From Bizionia sp. (GTDB lineage: Bacteria > Bacteroidota > Bacteroidia > Flavobacteriales > Flavobacteriaceae): a stretch of 64,000 nt of DNA. A program made the position numbers and the translations under genes. This document shows positions 8,971-17,400 of this stretch, piece by piece. The notes beneath the pieces are model-generated. The model saw nothing but the letters and a program-made list of their open reading frames with translations. It searched no databases and was not told the DNA's origin. The stretch lies in contig JAHDHI010000019.1 in the NCBI GenBank assembly GCA_020631395.1, positions 1 to 64,000 on the forward strand, given 5' to 3'. Position 1 is the stretch's first letter, and every line of letters begins with the position of its first letter.

Positions 8971-10072
8971 CTTCGATGTTGTTTACTAACTTCCCAATGT
9001 CTTCCAACGTAGTTTCGATTCCAAAACTAATTCGGGTAGTCTTTTGTATTTCATGATCTTCCAATCCCATATTTTTCAATACATGGGATAATTTCTTGAC
9101 ATCTTTGTTTTCACTACAGGCGGATCCAACCGATATCATGCTGCCGTATTTGAAATTCAAAATGTCAGCCATGGCATCACCTTTCATTCCAAATCGTATG
9201 CTCAAGATGTTTGCGAGCCCTTCGGATTCGTTCAATGCAAAAGAGATGTTCTTCTGTTTCAAAAGACTCAAGAAATAGGTTCGACACAAGTTGTAATGTG
9301 CTTCTATCTTATCAAAGTTCTCCAAGAAGTAATCTATGGCTATTCTCAAAGATAAAATGGCAAACACATTCTCTGTGCCACAACGTACTCCTTTTTCCTG
9401 TCCGCCTCCATGAAACAACGGCATAATGCTATCAGGATCCTTTAGATACAGGATGCCAATACCTTTTGGAGCAAATATCTTATGACCTGAAAAGCTCAAT
9501 GCATCCACATTCAATTTAGTGACATCGACATCGATTTTTCCAATGGCTTGTGTAGCATCAATATGAAAATAACTATTGTTTTGATGCAATATAGATGCAA
9601 TCTCTGTGATCGGGAAAATGGTTCCCGTCTCATTGTTGGCCATCATGAAAGAACAAAAAGTAGGTTTCTCTTCTACCACTGTTCTTTCAAGTGCATTGGT
9701 ATCCAAGATGTTCTGTAGCGGGATGTGACTATAGGAAAAATCGCTATGTTCATTTAAATAAGCAATGGGTTCCAAAACGGATGGGTGCTCTATGGAAGAG
9801 GTGAAATAATGATGTTTCACCTCTTTGTTCTTATAATAAAACCCTTTAATCACGGTATTGTTTGATTCTGTTGCTCCAGAAGTAAAGAAGATATGCTTGG
9901 GGTTGGTGTTTAGTAACTTGGCCACCTTTTCCCTAGTAAGTTCAATCTCACTCTTTACTCCTTTGGATTTCAAATGTACACTCGATGGATTCTCATACTT
10001 ATTCAATAACTCTATGGCTTGTTCTTTAATTTCTGATAGCACCGGTGTTGTTGCTGCATAATCAAAGTACAT
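8948..10072 (-). CDS. cysteine desulfurase (NifS/IscS family)
   Basis: This 374-residue PLP enzyme removes sulfur from L-cysteine as a persulfide. Family marks are all visible: YFDYAATTP at the start, the His of SSIEHPSV (residue 96), the PLP lysine in SFSGHK (Lys198), RCGTEN near 231-236 and the sulfur-carrying cysteine in SVGSACSE (Cys319). The start overlaps the IscU-like gene by 11 bases. The pair sits between an acyl-protein synthetase and an export apparatus instead of in an isc or suf operon. Sulfur delivery to a secreted product, or Fe-S supply for an enzyme of the cluster, is therefore inferred; it could equally be an accessory Fe-S system. Confidence 0.92.
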   Translation of the reverse strand: MYFDYAATTPVLSEIKEQAIELLNKYENPSSVHLKSKGVKSEIELTREKVAKLLNTNPKHIFFTSGATESNNTVIKGFYYKNKEVKHHYFTSSIEHPSVLEPIAYLNEHSDFSYSHIPLQNILDTNALERTVVEEKPTFCSFMMANNETGTIFPITEIASILHQNNSYFHIDATQAIGKIDVDVTKLNVDALSFSGHKIFAPKGIGILYLKDPDSIMPLFHGGGQEKGVRCGTENVFAILSLRIAIDYFLENFDKIEAHYNLCRTYFLSLLKQKNISFALNESEGLANILSIRFGMKGDAMADILNFKYGSMISVGSACSENKDVKKLSHVLKNMGLEDHEIQKTTRISFGIETTLEDIGKLVNNIEDVLSIYQ

Positions 10073-10433
10073 GGTCAGATATTTTTTTCATCAGATTGTC
10101 GAACAACTCCTCAAAGATCTCGTAACAATGTGCTTGGCTTGGTTCTAATTCTCCCAACAACTCCTTTGCTAACGCATTGGGATTAGTCTTTTCCAAAGAA
10201 TCGAAATCTTGTCCTTTTATGAATTCGGAAAAAATGCTTGCTGTGGCCAAGGACGTTGCACAACCATAGGCTTTTTGGCTTGTCCTTTCTATGGTGTCGT
10301 CTTTGATTTTTACCCAAATGGAAAGCCTATCGTCGCAAACGGGGTTTCCAGTGTTGACGATTAAATCGAAATCTTGTAATGTTCCTGTGTTTTTTGGGTT
10401 TGTAAAGTTCTCTATGATTAGATCGTTATACAT
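10062..10433 (-). CDS. IscU/NifU-type sulfur or Fe-S scaffold
   Basis: This 123-residue scaffold protein keeps the three IscU cysteines: Cys33 in GNPVCDD, Cys58 in YGCATSLA and Cys103 in AHC. The Asp normally found two positions after the first cysteine is present (Asp35), but the usual Gly between is replaced by Asp34. Scaffolds of this family receive persulfide sulfur from a NifS/IscS partner and build Fe-S clusters. The partner is the next gene, overlapping by 11 bases. No HscA/B, ferredoxin or IscA genes are nearby, so this is a minimal pair embedded in another pathway. Confidence 0.9.
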   Translation of the reverse strand: MYNDLIIENFTNPKNTGTLQDFDLIVNTGNPVCDDRLSIWVKIKDDTIERTSQKAYGCATSLATASIFSEFIKGQDFDSLEKTNPNALAKELLGELEPSQAHCYEIFEELFDNLMKKISDHVL

Positions 10434-10446
10434 AATTTTTAAAACA

Positions 10447-11598
10447 TTATAATATTACACATGATTTTGAGGATTCGTTGGCTTCAGCAGTATCCATTTG
10501 TTTTTCCAGGTTTATTGCACAGCAACCTATTTCGGCTCCCCTAACTCTGGAGATATAGTTTACTACTTGTCCATTCCTTCCACAGCTACACTCGGATTCT
10601 TTGTTTAAATACACCAAGTCCTCTGTCAATACAAATGTTGGATAGGACATGGAAATAGGATCCAAGATGGCCAATACGCCTCTTTCTCCTAGAGCAACTT
10701 CTTTGGACAAGTCGTTCAAATCCCTTACGGAATAATGCACCCATGGAGAGACGTGCTTTTGATTCAGGTTACATTCTACTGCCAAACTGTTGCACTCTAC
10801 CAATCCGTATGTGTCTCTAATGTTACTGGCTGGAATACCGAAGTATTCTTCACATAGCGCATTGTATTCTTCTCTGGAAATTTGTTCTCCCGTAAATCGT
10901 TTCCATCCACCAAGGTTTATTATGTAGGAACCTTTGTCCAATTGTAATCTTATGTCTTTTTCTTTTAGAAATTTAATAAACTTGTACACTAGAAATGGAG
11001 GCCCGATAATGTGTCGTGTATGTTTGTTTTTCCATTTGCCCAAAGTATCCAAAGCTTCTTGGGCTTTGAACAACTTTCCTTTTACTGCGTACCAGCTAGC
11101 ATCTGTAAGTCCCGAGATCATCCCTAATACTTTTATCATCCCCATTTCTGGAATGTCTTCCGTAGATGGCATCAAGTATAAGGAAGCTCCTGTTGAAAGT
11201 TTGAAGAATTCACGATACATTGCATACAACGATAGGATGGCATTGTCCACTGTCTTGGAGTCTCTTCTGCTTACGCTAGGAATGCCACTCGTACCAGTGC
11301 TTCTCATTTCGTATTCGATCTCATGCAATCCTTTGGTCAAGAGCTCATGGGAATTCACGTCTTTAAATCTTTTTACAGGTATTAATGGAATCTTGATCAA
11401 GTCATCGAAAGATTGGATACTATCAATGTTTATTCCTTTGTTTTCACAGGATGCTCTGTAAAACGCATTGTTTTCATAATGATATCTGAAATTTTCAATA
11501 ATTAAATTTGTTTTCAGCTCTTCTTGCTCTTTTTCTGGTTTGGAAAATGTTTCTTCAAGGTTGAAGATTAGATCTTGAAGTTTTACTTTTTTAGACAT
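10447..11598 (-). CDS. LuxE-like acyl-protein synthetase
   Basis: This 383-residue protein of the LuxE family is related to adenylate-forming phenylacetate-CoA ligases. Visible marks are TGTSGIPSVSRRDSK near residue 115 (nucleotide loop), DTYGLVECN in the middle, and CSCGRNGQV with SRVRGAEI near the end. LuxE activates a fatty acid as acyl-AMP and holds it as a thioester for reduction; relatives activate other carboxylic acids. No luxC/luxD/luxAB are present, so bioluminescence is excluded here. It is first in an operon with sulfur mobilisation, efflux and monooxygenase genes, suggesting carboxyl activation, possibly for thio-acid formation (inference). The tail after GCC is extended and ends in Cys-Val-Ile-Leu. 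Confidence 0.8.
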   Translation of the reverse strand: MSKKVKLQDLIFNLEETFSKPEKEQEELKTNLIIENFRYHYENNAFYRASCENKGINIDSIQSFDDLIKIPLIPVKRFKDVNSHELLTKGLHEIEYEMRSTGTSGIPSVSRRDSKTVDNAILSLYAMYREFFKLSTGASLYLMPSTEDIPEMGMIKVLGMISGLTDASWYAVKGKLFKAQEALDTLGKWKNKHTRHIIGPPFLVYKFIKFLKEKDIRLQLDKGSYIINLGGWKRFTGEQISREEYNALCEEYFGIPASNIRDTYGLVECNSLAVECNLNQKHVSPWVHYSVRDLNDLSKEVALGERGVLAILDPISMSYPTFVLTEDLVYLNKESECSCGRNGQVVNYISRVRGAEIGCCAINLEKQMDTAEANESSKSCVIL

Positions 11599-11862
11599 GT
11601 CGTATTATAGTTTTTAGATGCTTAATTAATAACACGGCAATGATAAAACAGTTTTGTCAGATACACTTGTATAAAGTAGCTACATAAAAAAGAAGTTTCT
11701 CTGTACTACTATTTTATATTTACATTAATTAATTATCTGTCAGATATTGAGTATTTTAACTAGTTTGTTTAATGTGAAAAGTAAGTGTGAGGAGATGCAA
11801 TAAACAAGGTGAGTCCATATGTTGGTACATAAAAATAATGATGTTGAGAATGTTTTTGTGAC

Positions 11863-12657
11863 TTAGCTTTCTTTGATCAATCTAAGGAAGAAACTTGGCG
11901 AATAACCAAAACACTCTTTGAAAGATTTGCTAAAATGGGCGTTGTCCACAAAACCAGAATCAATTGCTGTATCACAGATGTTTTGGTCTTCTAACTTGTG
12001 AAGGGAACTTTTTACTTTATTCCATATTTGGGCTCTTCTAAATGAGAAATTCATATTTTCATTGAAAAGGTGTAAAAACCGACTGGTGGATAGGGAACAA
12101 TAGTTTGCCATTTCACTGGCAGGTATAACTCTATGAGAGTTGTCATTCATGAATTTCAGGACTTTATGAATGCGTTCGTCCTTAATGTGAATGTTGTCTT
12201 CACAGGTGCATTTGCATCTACTGAAATACGACTCCAATTCATTTGTCAAGAAAGACTTGCTCTCTTTTTCTATGAATTGTAGTATGATCTTTTTTATGTC
12301 GGTTAGTATGAAATGATTGTCTTCAATGTCTTTTTTTATGGAAGACGTCAAATAATGTCCAATCGAGGATATGGGGTTTATCAATATCAATAATTGCTTG
12401 TCATCACTACTCAAATAATGAGGTACGTTGCTTTTTATTATGAACCCATTGCTTGTTTTTTGTTGTTTGTGGAAATGGATTTTCAAATTTTTGGTTGAGA
12501 CGCTTATTTGTATGGCGTAGTGTTTATGCTCCGAATTGTCGAACAAGCGTCCATAGTAGATTCCGTAATCCTTTTTTAAAAGCAAAAAGTTCTTTTGTTG
12601 CTTATTTGAATTCATTGTCGTTTGGGACTTGTCTTCTGGATTTAAAATAGTCGTCAT
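11863..12657 (-). CDS. AraC-family transcription regulator
   Basis: This 264-residue protein has a poorly conserved N-terminal sensing half and a typical C-terminal AraC double helix-turn-helix. The first HTH lies around ASEMANYCSLSTSRFLHLF, the second around DTAIDSGFVDNAHFSKSF, closing with FGYSPSFFLR. A central Cys cluster (RCKCTCED) could bind metal or sense redox state, which is speculative. It lies 265 bases upstream of the LuxE-led operon on the same strand and is the only regulator next to it, so control of that operon is the natural guess. A TATCTTTG box on the minus strand (12723-12730) fits a flavobacterial -7 element for this gene. Confidence 0.85.
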   Translation of the reverse strand: MTTILNPEDKSQTTMNSNKQQKNFLLLKKDYGIYYGRLFDNSEHKHYAIQISVSTKNLKIHFHKQQKTSNGFIIKSNVPHYLSSDDKQLLILINPISSIGHYLTSSIKKDIEDNHFILTDIKKIILQFIEKESKSFLTNELESYFSRCKCTCEDNIHIKDERIHKVLKFMNDNSHRVIPASEMANYCSLSTSRFLHLFNENMNFSFRRAQIWNKVKSSLHKLEDQNICDTAIDSGFVDNAHFSKSFKECFGYSPSFFLRLIKES

Positions 12658-13306
12658 TTAAAAATCATCTTTTTTTCAAATGGATGTAATTGTAGGGAGC
12701 CAATCCATAATTAAATAGGAAGCAAAGATATGCAAGATTTAAATTTTATGCACTTGATGAGATGAATTGTTGATGTTTAATTTGAACGAATTTTTAAATG
12801 AACAGTAAACTGAATTTAGAAAAAACGTTTATCTGGTTAGAGTATGTTATCATATTGGAATTGCTACATTGGATTCGACACAAAGTTAAGAGATAATGAG
12901 CTATGCAATTTAACTTTGAATTATGTGAAAACGCAAAAGAATTACACTACAAAATTTAAGACAAAGGCTGTAGAACTCTATTATCAATATTTAGATGTTA
13001 CTTTAAACTTTAGAGGTTATAGGTATACATTAACAGGTATTTTCCTTGTTGAGTTGTCTTCTCAAGGCTTTATGTTCATTAAAATTTAGAGTGTACTTGT
13101 ACAAGTTGATTTTTGAGCATCACTTCATACCAGACAAATTATCATCATTGTTGTATGTATCGACTGTGGTAACGCTGTATTAAGGCTTAGGCTTCTTACT
13201 TTTTAAAAAGAAGGTGTTTGTTAAGGTTTGAGTAAAAAAAGAAGTACTTTTGGGCGCTTTGGTAGAAGTAGATGTCTATCGAACATATAAATGCAAATAA
13301 TTTTTA
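12658..13306. other. 649-bp gene-poor region
   Basis: AT-rich spacer between the AraC gene and a small lipoprotein gene. It contains a 9-bp perfect inverted repeat (12881-12889 with 12910-12918, 20-base loop) immediately before a possible IS3 OrfA remnant. I see no other coding signal and no RNA gene. Confidence 0.6.
12925..13012 (+). pseudogene. possible IS3 OrfA (transposase HTH) remnant
   Basis: From a GTG at 12925 the frame reads VKTQKNYTTKFKTKAVELYY, very like the start of IS3-family OrfA proteins, where a Lys/Arg-rich stretch is followed by YT.EFK..AV.L. The similarity fades after about 28 codons and the frame then ends without the rest of the helix-turn-helix. It is too short and eroded to be functional. 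A longer nominal frame (12844-13089) includes unrelated flanks. Confidence 0.35.
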
Positions 13307-13846
13307 ATGAATATGATGAATAAAATCCCAATGCTCATGCTTTTCTGTATTTTGTTAAGTTGTAACAATGAGTCCAAAAAGAAAGAAGAAGTTAAAGAAG
13401 TTGAACAAATTGAAGAGATAAAACAAGTTAAAGAGAAAGAGATTGACAAGGTAAAAGAAATTAAGAACAATGATGCTGGAAATACAATAGGCTTTCTCAA
13501 AGACATTAGCGTTCTGGAAAAAGATACAAGTCCTAATCCCATAGAGAATTTTAAAACCATTGCAAAGGACAATGCAAAGAAAACCATAAAGATCAATAAG
13601 GACAACATAGTTGCTTCTTTGGAAGAAGCCAAGAGTTATAAGCATGCTGTGATAACCGTAGGAATGCATACAATCGTCAAGATCACCGATCTATCAAATT
13701 GCAAGACATCGGCTTCTTGGGGAGCTTGTATGCCTTATGCTGAAGGTTATGTGAAAAAAGGAAGTCTGAAGCCAAAGGCGGATTATGTAAACAATATCAT
13801 AGGGACTCCGGATTCTCAAGAAAGAAGCCTGTATTTGTTCAACTGA
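13307..13846 (+). CDS. hypothetical lipoprotein
   Basis: This 179-residue protein has a signal sequence and lipobox (LMLFCILLSCNN, Cys near residue 19), followed by a highly charged Lys/Glu coil (residues ~23-50). A small C-terminal domain with two cysteines follows (LSNCKTSASWGACMPYAEGYVKKG, abbreviated here to its ends: LSNC and WGACMPY). The closely spaced start codons at residues 1, 3 and 4 leave a few residues of doubt. I do not recognise the family. It stands alone and is closed by a terminator at 13911-13938. It is probably anchored at the periplasmic face of a membrane or at the cell surface. Confidence 0.7.
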   Translation: MNMMNKIPMLMLFCILLSCNNESKKKEEVKEVEQIEEIKQVKEKEIDKVKEIKNNDAGNTIGFLKDISVLEKDTSPNPIENFKTIAKDNAKKTIKINKDNIVASLEEAKSYKHAVITVGMHTIVKITDLSNCKTSASWGACMPYAEGYVKKGSLKPKADYVNNIIGTPDSQERSLYLFN

Positions 13847-13910
13847 TGTGGCAAAACAAGAAATCCATTGTTTGATTTTTTTTGATGAAATCATCAAGCA
13901 ATATAGAATA

Positions 13911-13938
13911 AAACCATCCTGCTTTTAGGGTGGTTTTT
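13911..13938 (+). terminator. rho-independent terminator
   Basis: A 10-bp stem with one wobble pair (13911-13920 with 13927-13936) is closed by a GCTTTT loop and runs into five T. It lies 65 bases after the hypothetical lipoprotein. Confidence 0.75.
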
Positions 13939-14415
13939 GCTTTTACATACACTTAAGACAGAACAAAACCCAATTGGATTGAGATTGTCAATTATTTTTT
14001 TTTGAATGTTAAAACAAGAGTATTTTACTTACAACATCAATGTTTACGCGGATATTTCATTTCAAAGAAGAAAGACTTGTAAAGTGTTTTACATCAGGTT
14101 TCTATGAAAAATTTTTGTTAAACTAAAAAGATGATTATTATTGTAAAATGAAACAAGTTAAATTGTTGATGTAAAAATAGTGTGCCCTTTAACCCCTTTA
14201 ATGTATTTCCCAATGAAAAATCCAAGTTGCTTATTATCAAAAGAAGTAAATGAAAAACATTCCTTTCAGTTTTTGTTTTAAAAGTAAATTGTACTTAAAA
14301 TTAAGTTGTCTGTCGATTAAATAGCGTTAATCATATATTTTTTTTAAATAAACATGGCAATTGACTTAATATTATGTGAATAAAAAAATCCAAACCTCAT
14401 CAAAAATCTCAAATA
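13939..14415. other. 477-bp AT-rich leader region before the chitinase gene
   Basis: No coding signal is visible on either strand. The region is very AT-rich with several homopolymer runs and probably holds the chitinase promoter and a long 5' leader. I could not assign a convincing TAnnTTTG box. Confidence 0.5.
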
Positions 14416-17400
14416 ATGAAAAGACTCCTACTTTATGGTTTTTTAACCTTAATTTCCCTATTGCAAACAACTAATGCGCAAACATCACCACAGCATGACA
14501 AAAAGGTGATAGGCTATTATGCCCAGTGGGCCATATATGCCAGGGATTACAATGTTCTAGACATCGAAGCAGATAAGCTGACACACTTGTTGTATGCCTT
14601 TTTCGACACGAAATACGACGCAGCAACAGATACGGCATACATTGAGACGCTGGATGACCATGCAGATTTTCAGCATAACGAAAGTGGAATGCACGCATTC
14701 GATGCTCCTGTAAAGGGAAACATTGGAGACTTGAAGCTGTTGAAACAAAACTACCCGCATTTGAAGGTGGTCATATCCTTGGGAGGCTGGACGAGGTCAC
14801 AAGCTTTTCCTGACATAGCAAAATCTTCCAATGCAAGAACTACCTTGGCTCAAAGTATGGTTCAATTCATGACGGATTACCCATGGATCGATGGTTTTGA
14901 TTTGGATTGGGAATTTCCAGTGGAAGGAGGAATAGATGGCACGGAATCCATTGGAGGTGTGTTGATACCAGCACAACCTCATTATCCAGATGACCATACC
15001 AACTTGGTTCTTTTGTTGAAGGAAATGAGATCGGTTTTCGATGCAAACGGCATGCAGGACAAGATAATATCCATGGCAGCAGGGAATAACGTCGGCAACT
15101 TGTTGCAAACACACGTAGGGCCCGGAACGGAATCTATGCACGGTGTTACCGAAAATGTTTTCGACTATTGTGATTTCGTTACTTTTTTTGGATACGACTT
15201 CGGCGGAAACTGGTTTGACAAGACATGCTACAACGCACCTCTATATGGAGGGGATCACCCAGAAGATCCTTTGAATAGGGGAGCAGGCAACCCAAATCAA
15301 GTAATGGACGGTTTGGTAGGATTGTATTTGAATGGATTGCAAGTCCCGACAGATAAATTGGTAATGGGAATACCTTTCTATGGAAAGTTATTCGAAGGGG
15401 TAGCCAACACTGGCACTGTCTCAGGATTGCCTGGGCTTTACGAGTCTGCTCCAAGGACAAACAATGGAGCTTGTACGAATCCACAACCTCCACTGGGAAC
15501 TTGGGATGGGGTAAATTGTGAAAATTCTGGCTCTATAGAGTTTTGCGACCTCTTTCAAGGGGTGGGAACCAATACGCATTTTTACTTGGATCCAACCAAT
15601 CCACTACAAGTATCGGCATCTGCCGCTTCCAATGGTTGGGCTAGATATTGGGATGACACGGCTAAGGTCCCTTACCTTTACAATGCGACAACAAACAAAT
15701 TCATATCTTACGATGACAATGAGTCCGTGGATTTAAAGGTTAAATATGCTCTTTCAAAGAATTTGGGAGGCGTGATGATTTGGGAATTGTCACAAGATGC
15801 AAGAAACAATTCAAGCAATAGTTTACTAAAAACGATAGATAATTCTTTGCAATTTGCAGAGTATGACCTAACGATGAACTTTAAAGATTCATCCAACAAT
15901 CCATTGGAATTCGTAGTTGTGGAATTGAAAGATGAAAACAATACGGTACTGGAGACATTGAATTCAAATGCAGCTGGACAAGTCATTTTTACCAACAAGG
16001 CAGGAAATGTACCTTACAACGTTACCTATGCATTAACCAATTATGCCTTTCTACCAAGTAGCATAACCTATGCAGCTCTAGAATTCAATTCAGATAAAAC
16101 GGTGAATGTAACAGGGTCAGATCAATTGGTTTCAATAATGGGATCTGTAACGGAAAACAATGTGCTGTTAACGGACGTAGATGTTGTTTTGAAAGATACG
16201 ACAACGGGTCAAGAAATGGATAGGGTGACTTCTGCAGATGGTAACTATACCTTTGGTTCGGTTATAGATGGAAATGACTATACAGTTATGGCCGAAAAGG
16301 ACTTCTATTCATTTACGACGCTGACATATGCTGGTTTAACGACCAATCAAACCAATCAAGAATTGCTGGCAACAAGAAATACCCATACAATCAGTGGTAA
16401 CATCGTCGAAGGCGCCAATCCTATTCAAGGAGCTACTGTTACCGTGTCAGGAAATGGCCAGAACCATACGGGCATTTCCAATGCTTCAGGAGAGTATTCG
16501 ATAGCAAACATCGTTGCAGGATACGATTATACGGTGACACCTTCCTTTAACAACATTGATTTTCTTCCAAGCAATGTACAAGACAATTCATTGAATGAGG
16601 ACAAGGTGCATAATTTTGCTCAAAATTTGGGATTGATATATGGTACCGTTAAAAACGGTAGTACGCCAGTGGATGGCGCCTTGGTGACTTTGATATTGCC
16701 ATGGACGGATTCGTCTCACCCATATGTGTCATTGACGGCTACGACAAATGCTCAAGGTGAGTATTTCTTTGAAGAGACGCAGGTGAATGGATATGCCACG
16801 ATCCAATCGTTGAAGTTGAATGATTACGAAAACAATGGCGTGACGTATTTGCCAACGGACATCGGAAACATTCCTGTGCCAACGGTTGCGACGGAATATA
16901 ATTTCAATTCACAGCCCATATCACCAGAGATCACCATAAATCAACCAAATCAATCCACGGTTACCATAGCCCCAGGGGGGACGGTCAATTTAGAAGCTTT
17001 GGTTGGATTGACCTTTGATGATGGAGCAACAACGATCAGTTCAGTTGTATTCGATGTGAGTGGAAGCACGATGGCAAACAGCAATGCAAACGATATCTAT
17101 ACTGGTACTTGGACACCAATAAATTCCGACTTTGGAATTAACCACACATTTACGGTAACAGCCGAAGATTCAAATGGAACTAGCGTTTCTGCAACATTTG
17201 ACTTTGATTTGGTGTGTTCCGGAGCCAATTGTCCTAACATAGCACCATCAATAGCTTTGAATGCACCTACAAACACGACGATAAATCAAAACGGAGGATT
17301 TCAAAATATTCCAATACAGGTAACTGTTACGGATTCTGATGGTTCGGTGGCTTCGGTTACAATAACCATAAACGGGGTGACAACGAACATGATGGCCGGA

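Noticed and set aside
10447-10458. C-terminal CVIL of the LuxE-like protein as a CaaX prenylation box
   Set aside because: Prenylation of this kind is eukaryotic; in a flavobacterium the match is most likely chance. The cysteines may still matter for sulfur chemistry.
10447-11598. bioluminescence operon because of luxE
   Set aside because: No luxC, luxD or luciferase genes are near; the LuxE-like enzyme is embedded in an efflux and sulfur operon.
12844-13089. 81-residue open frame as an intact gene
   Set aside because: Only about 28 codons resemble IS3 OrfA and the flanks look non-coding, so it is listed only as a possible remnant.
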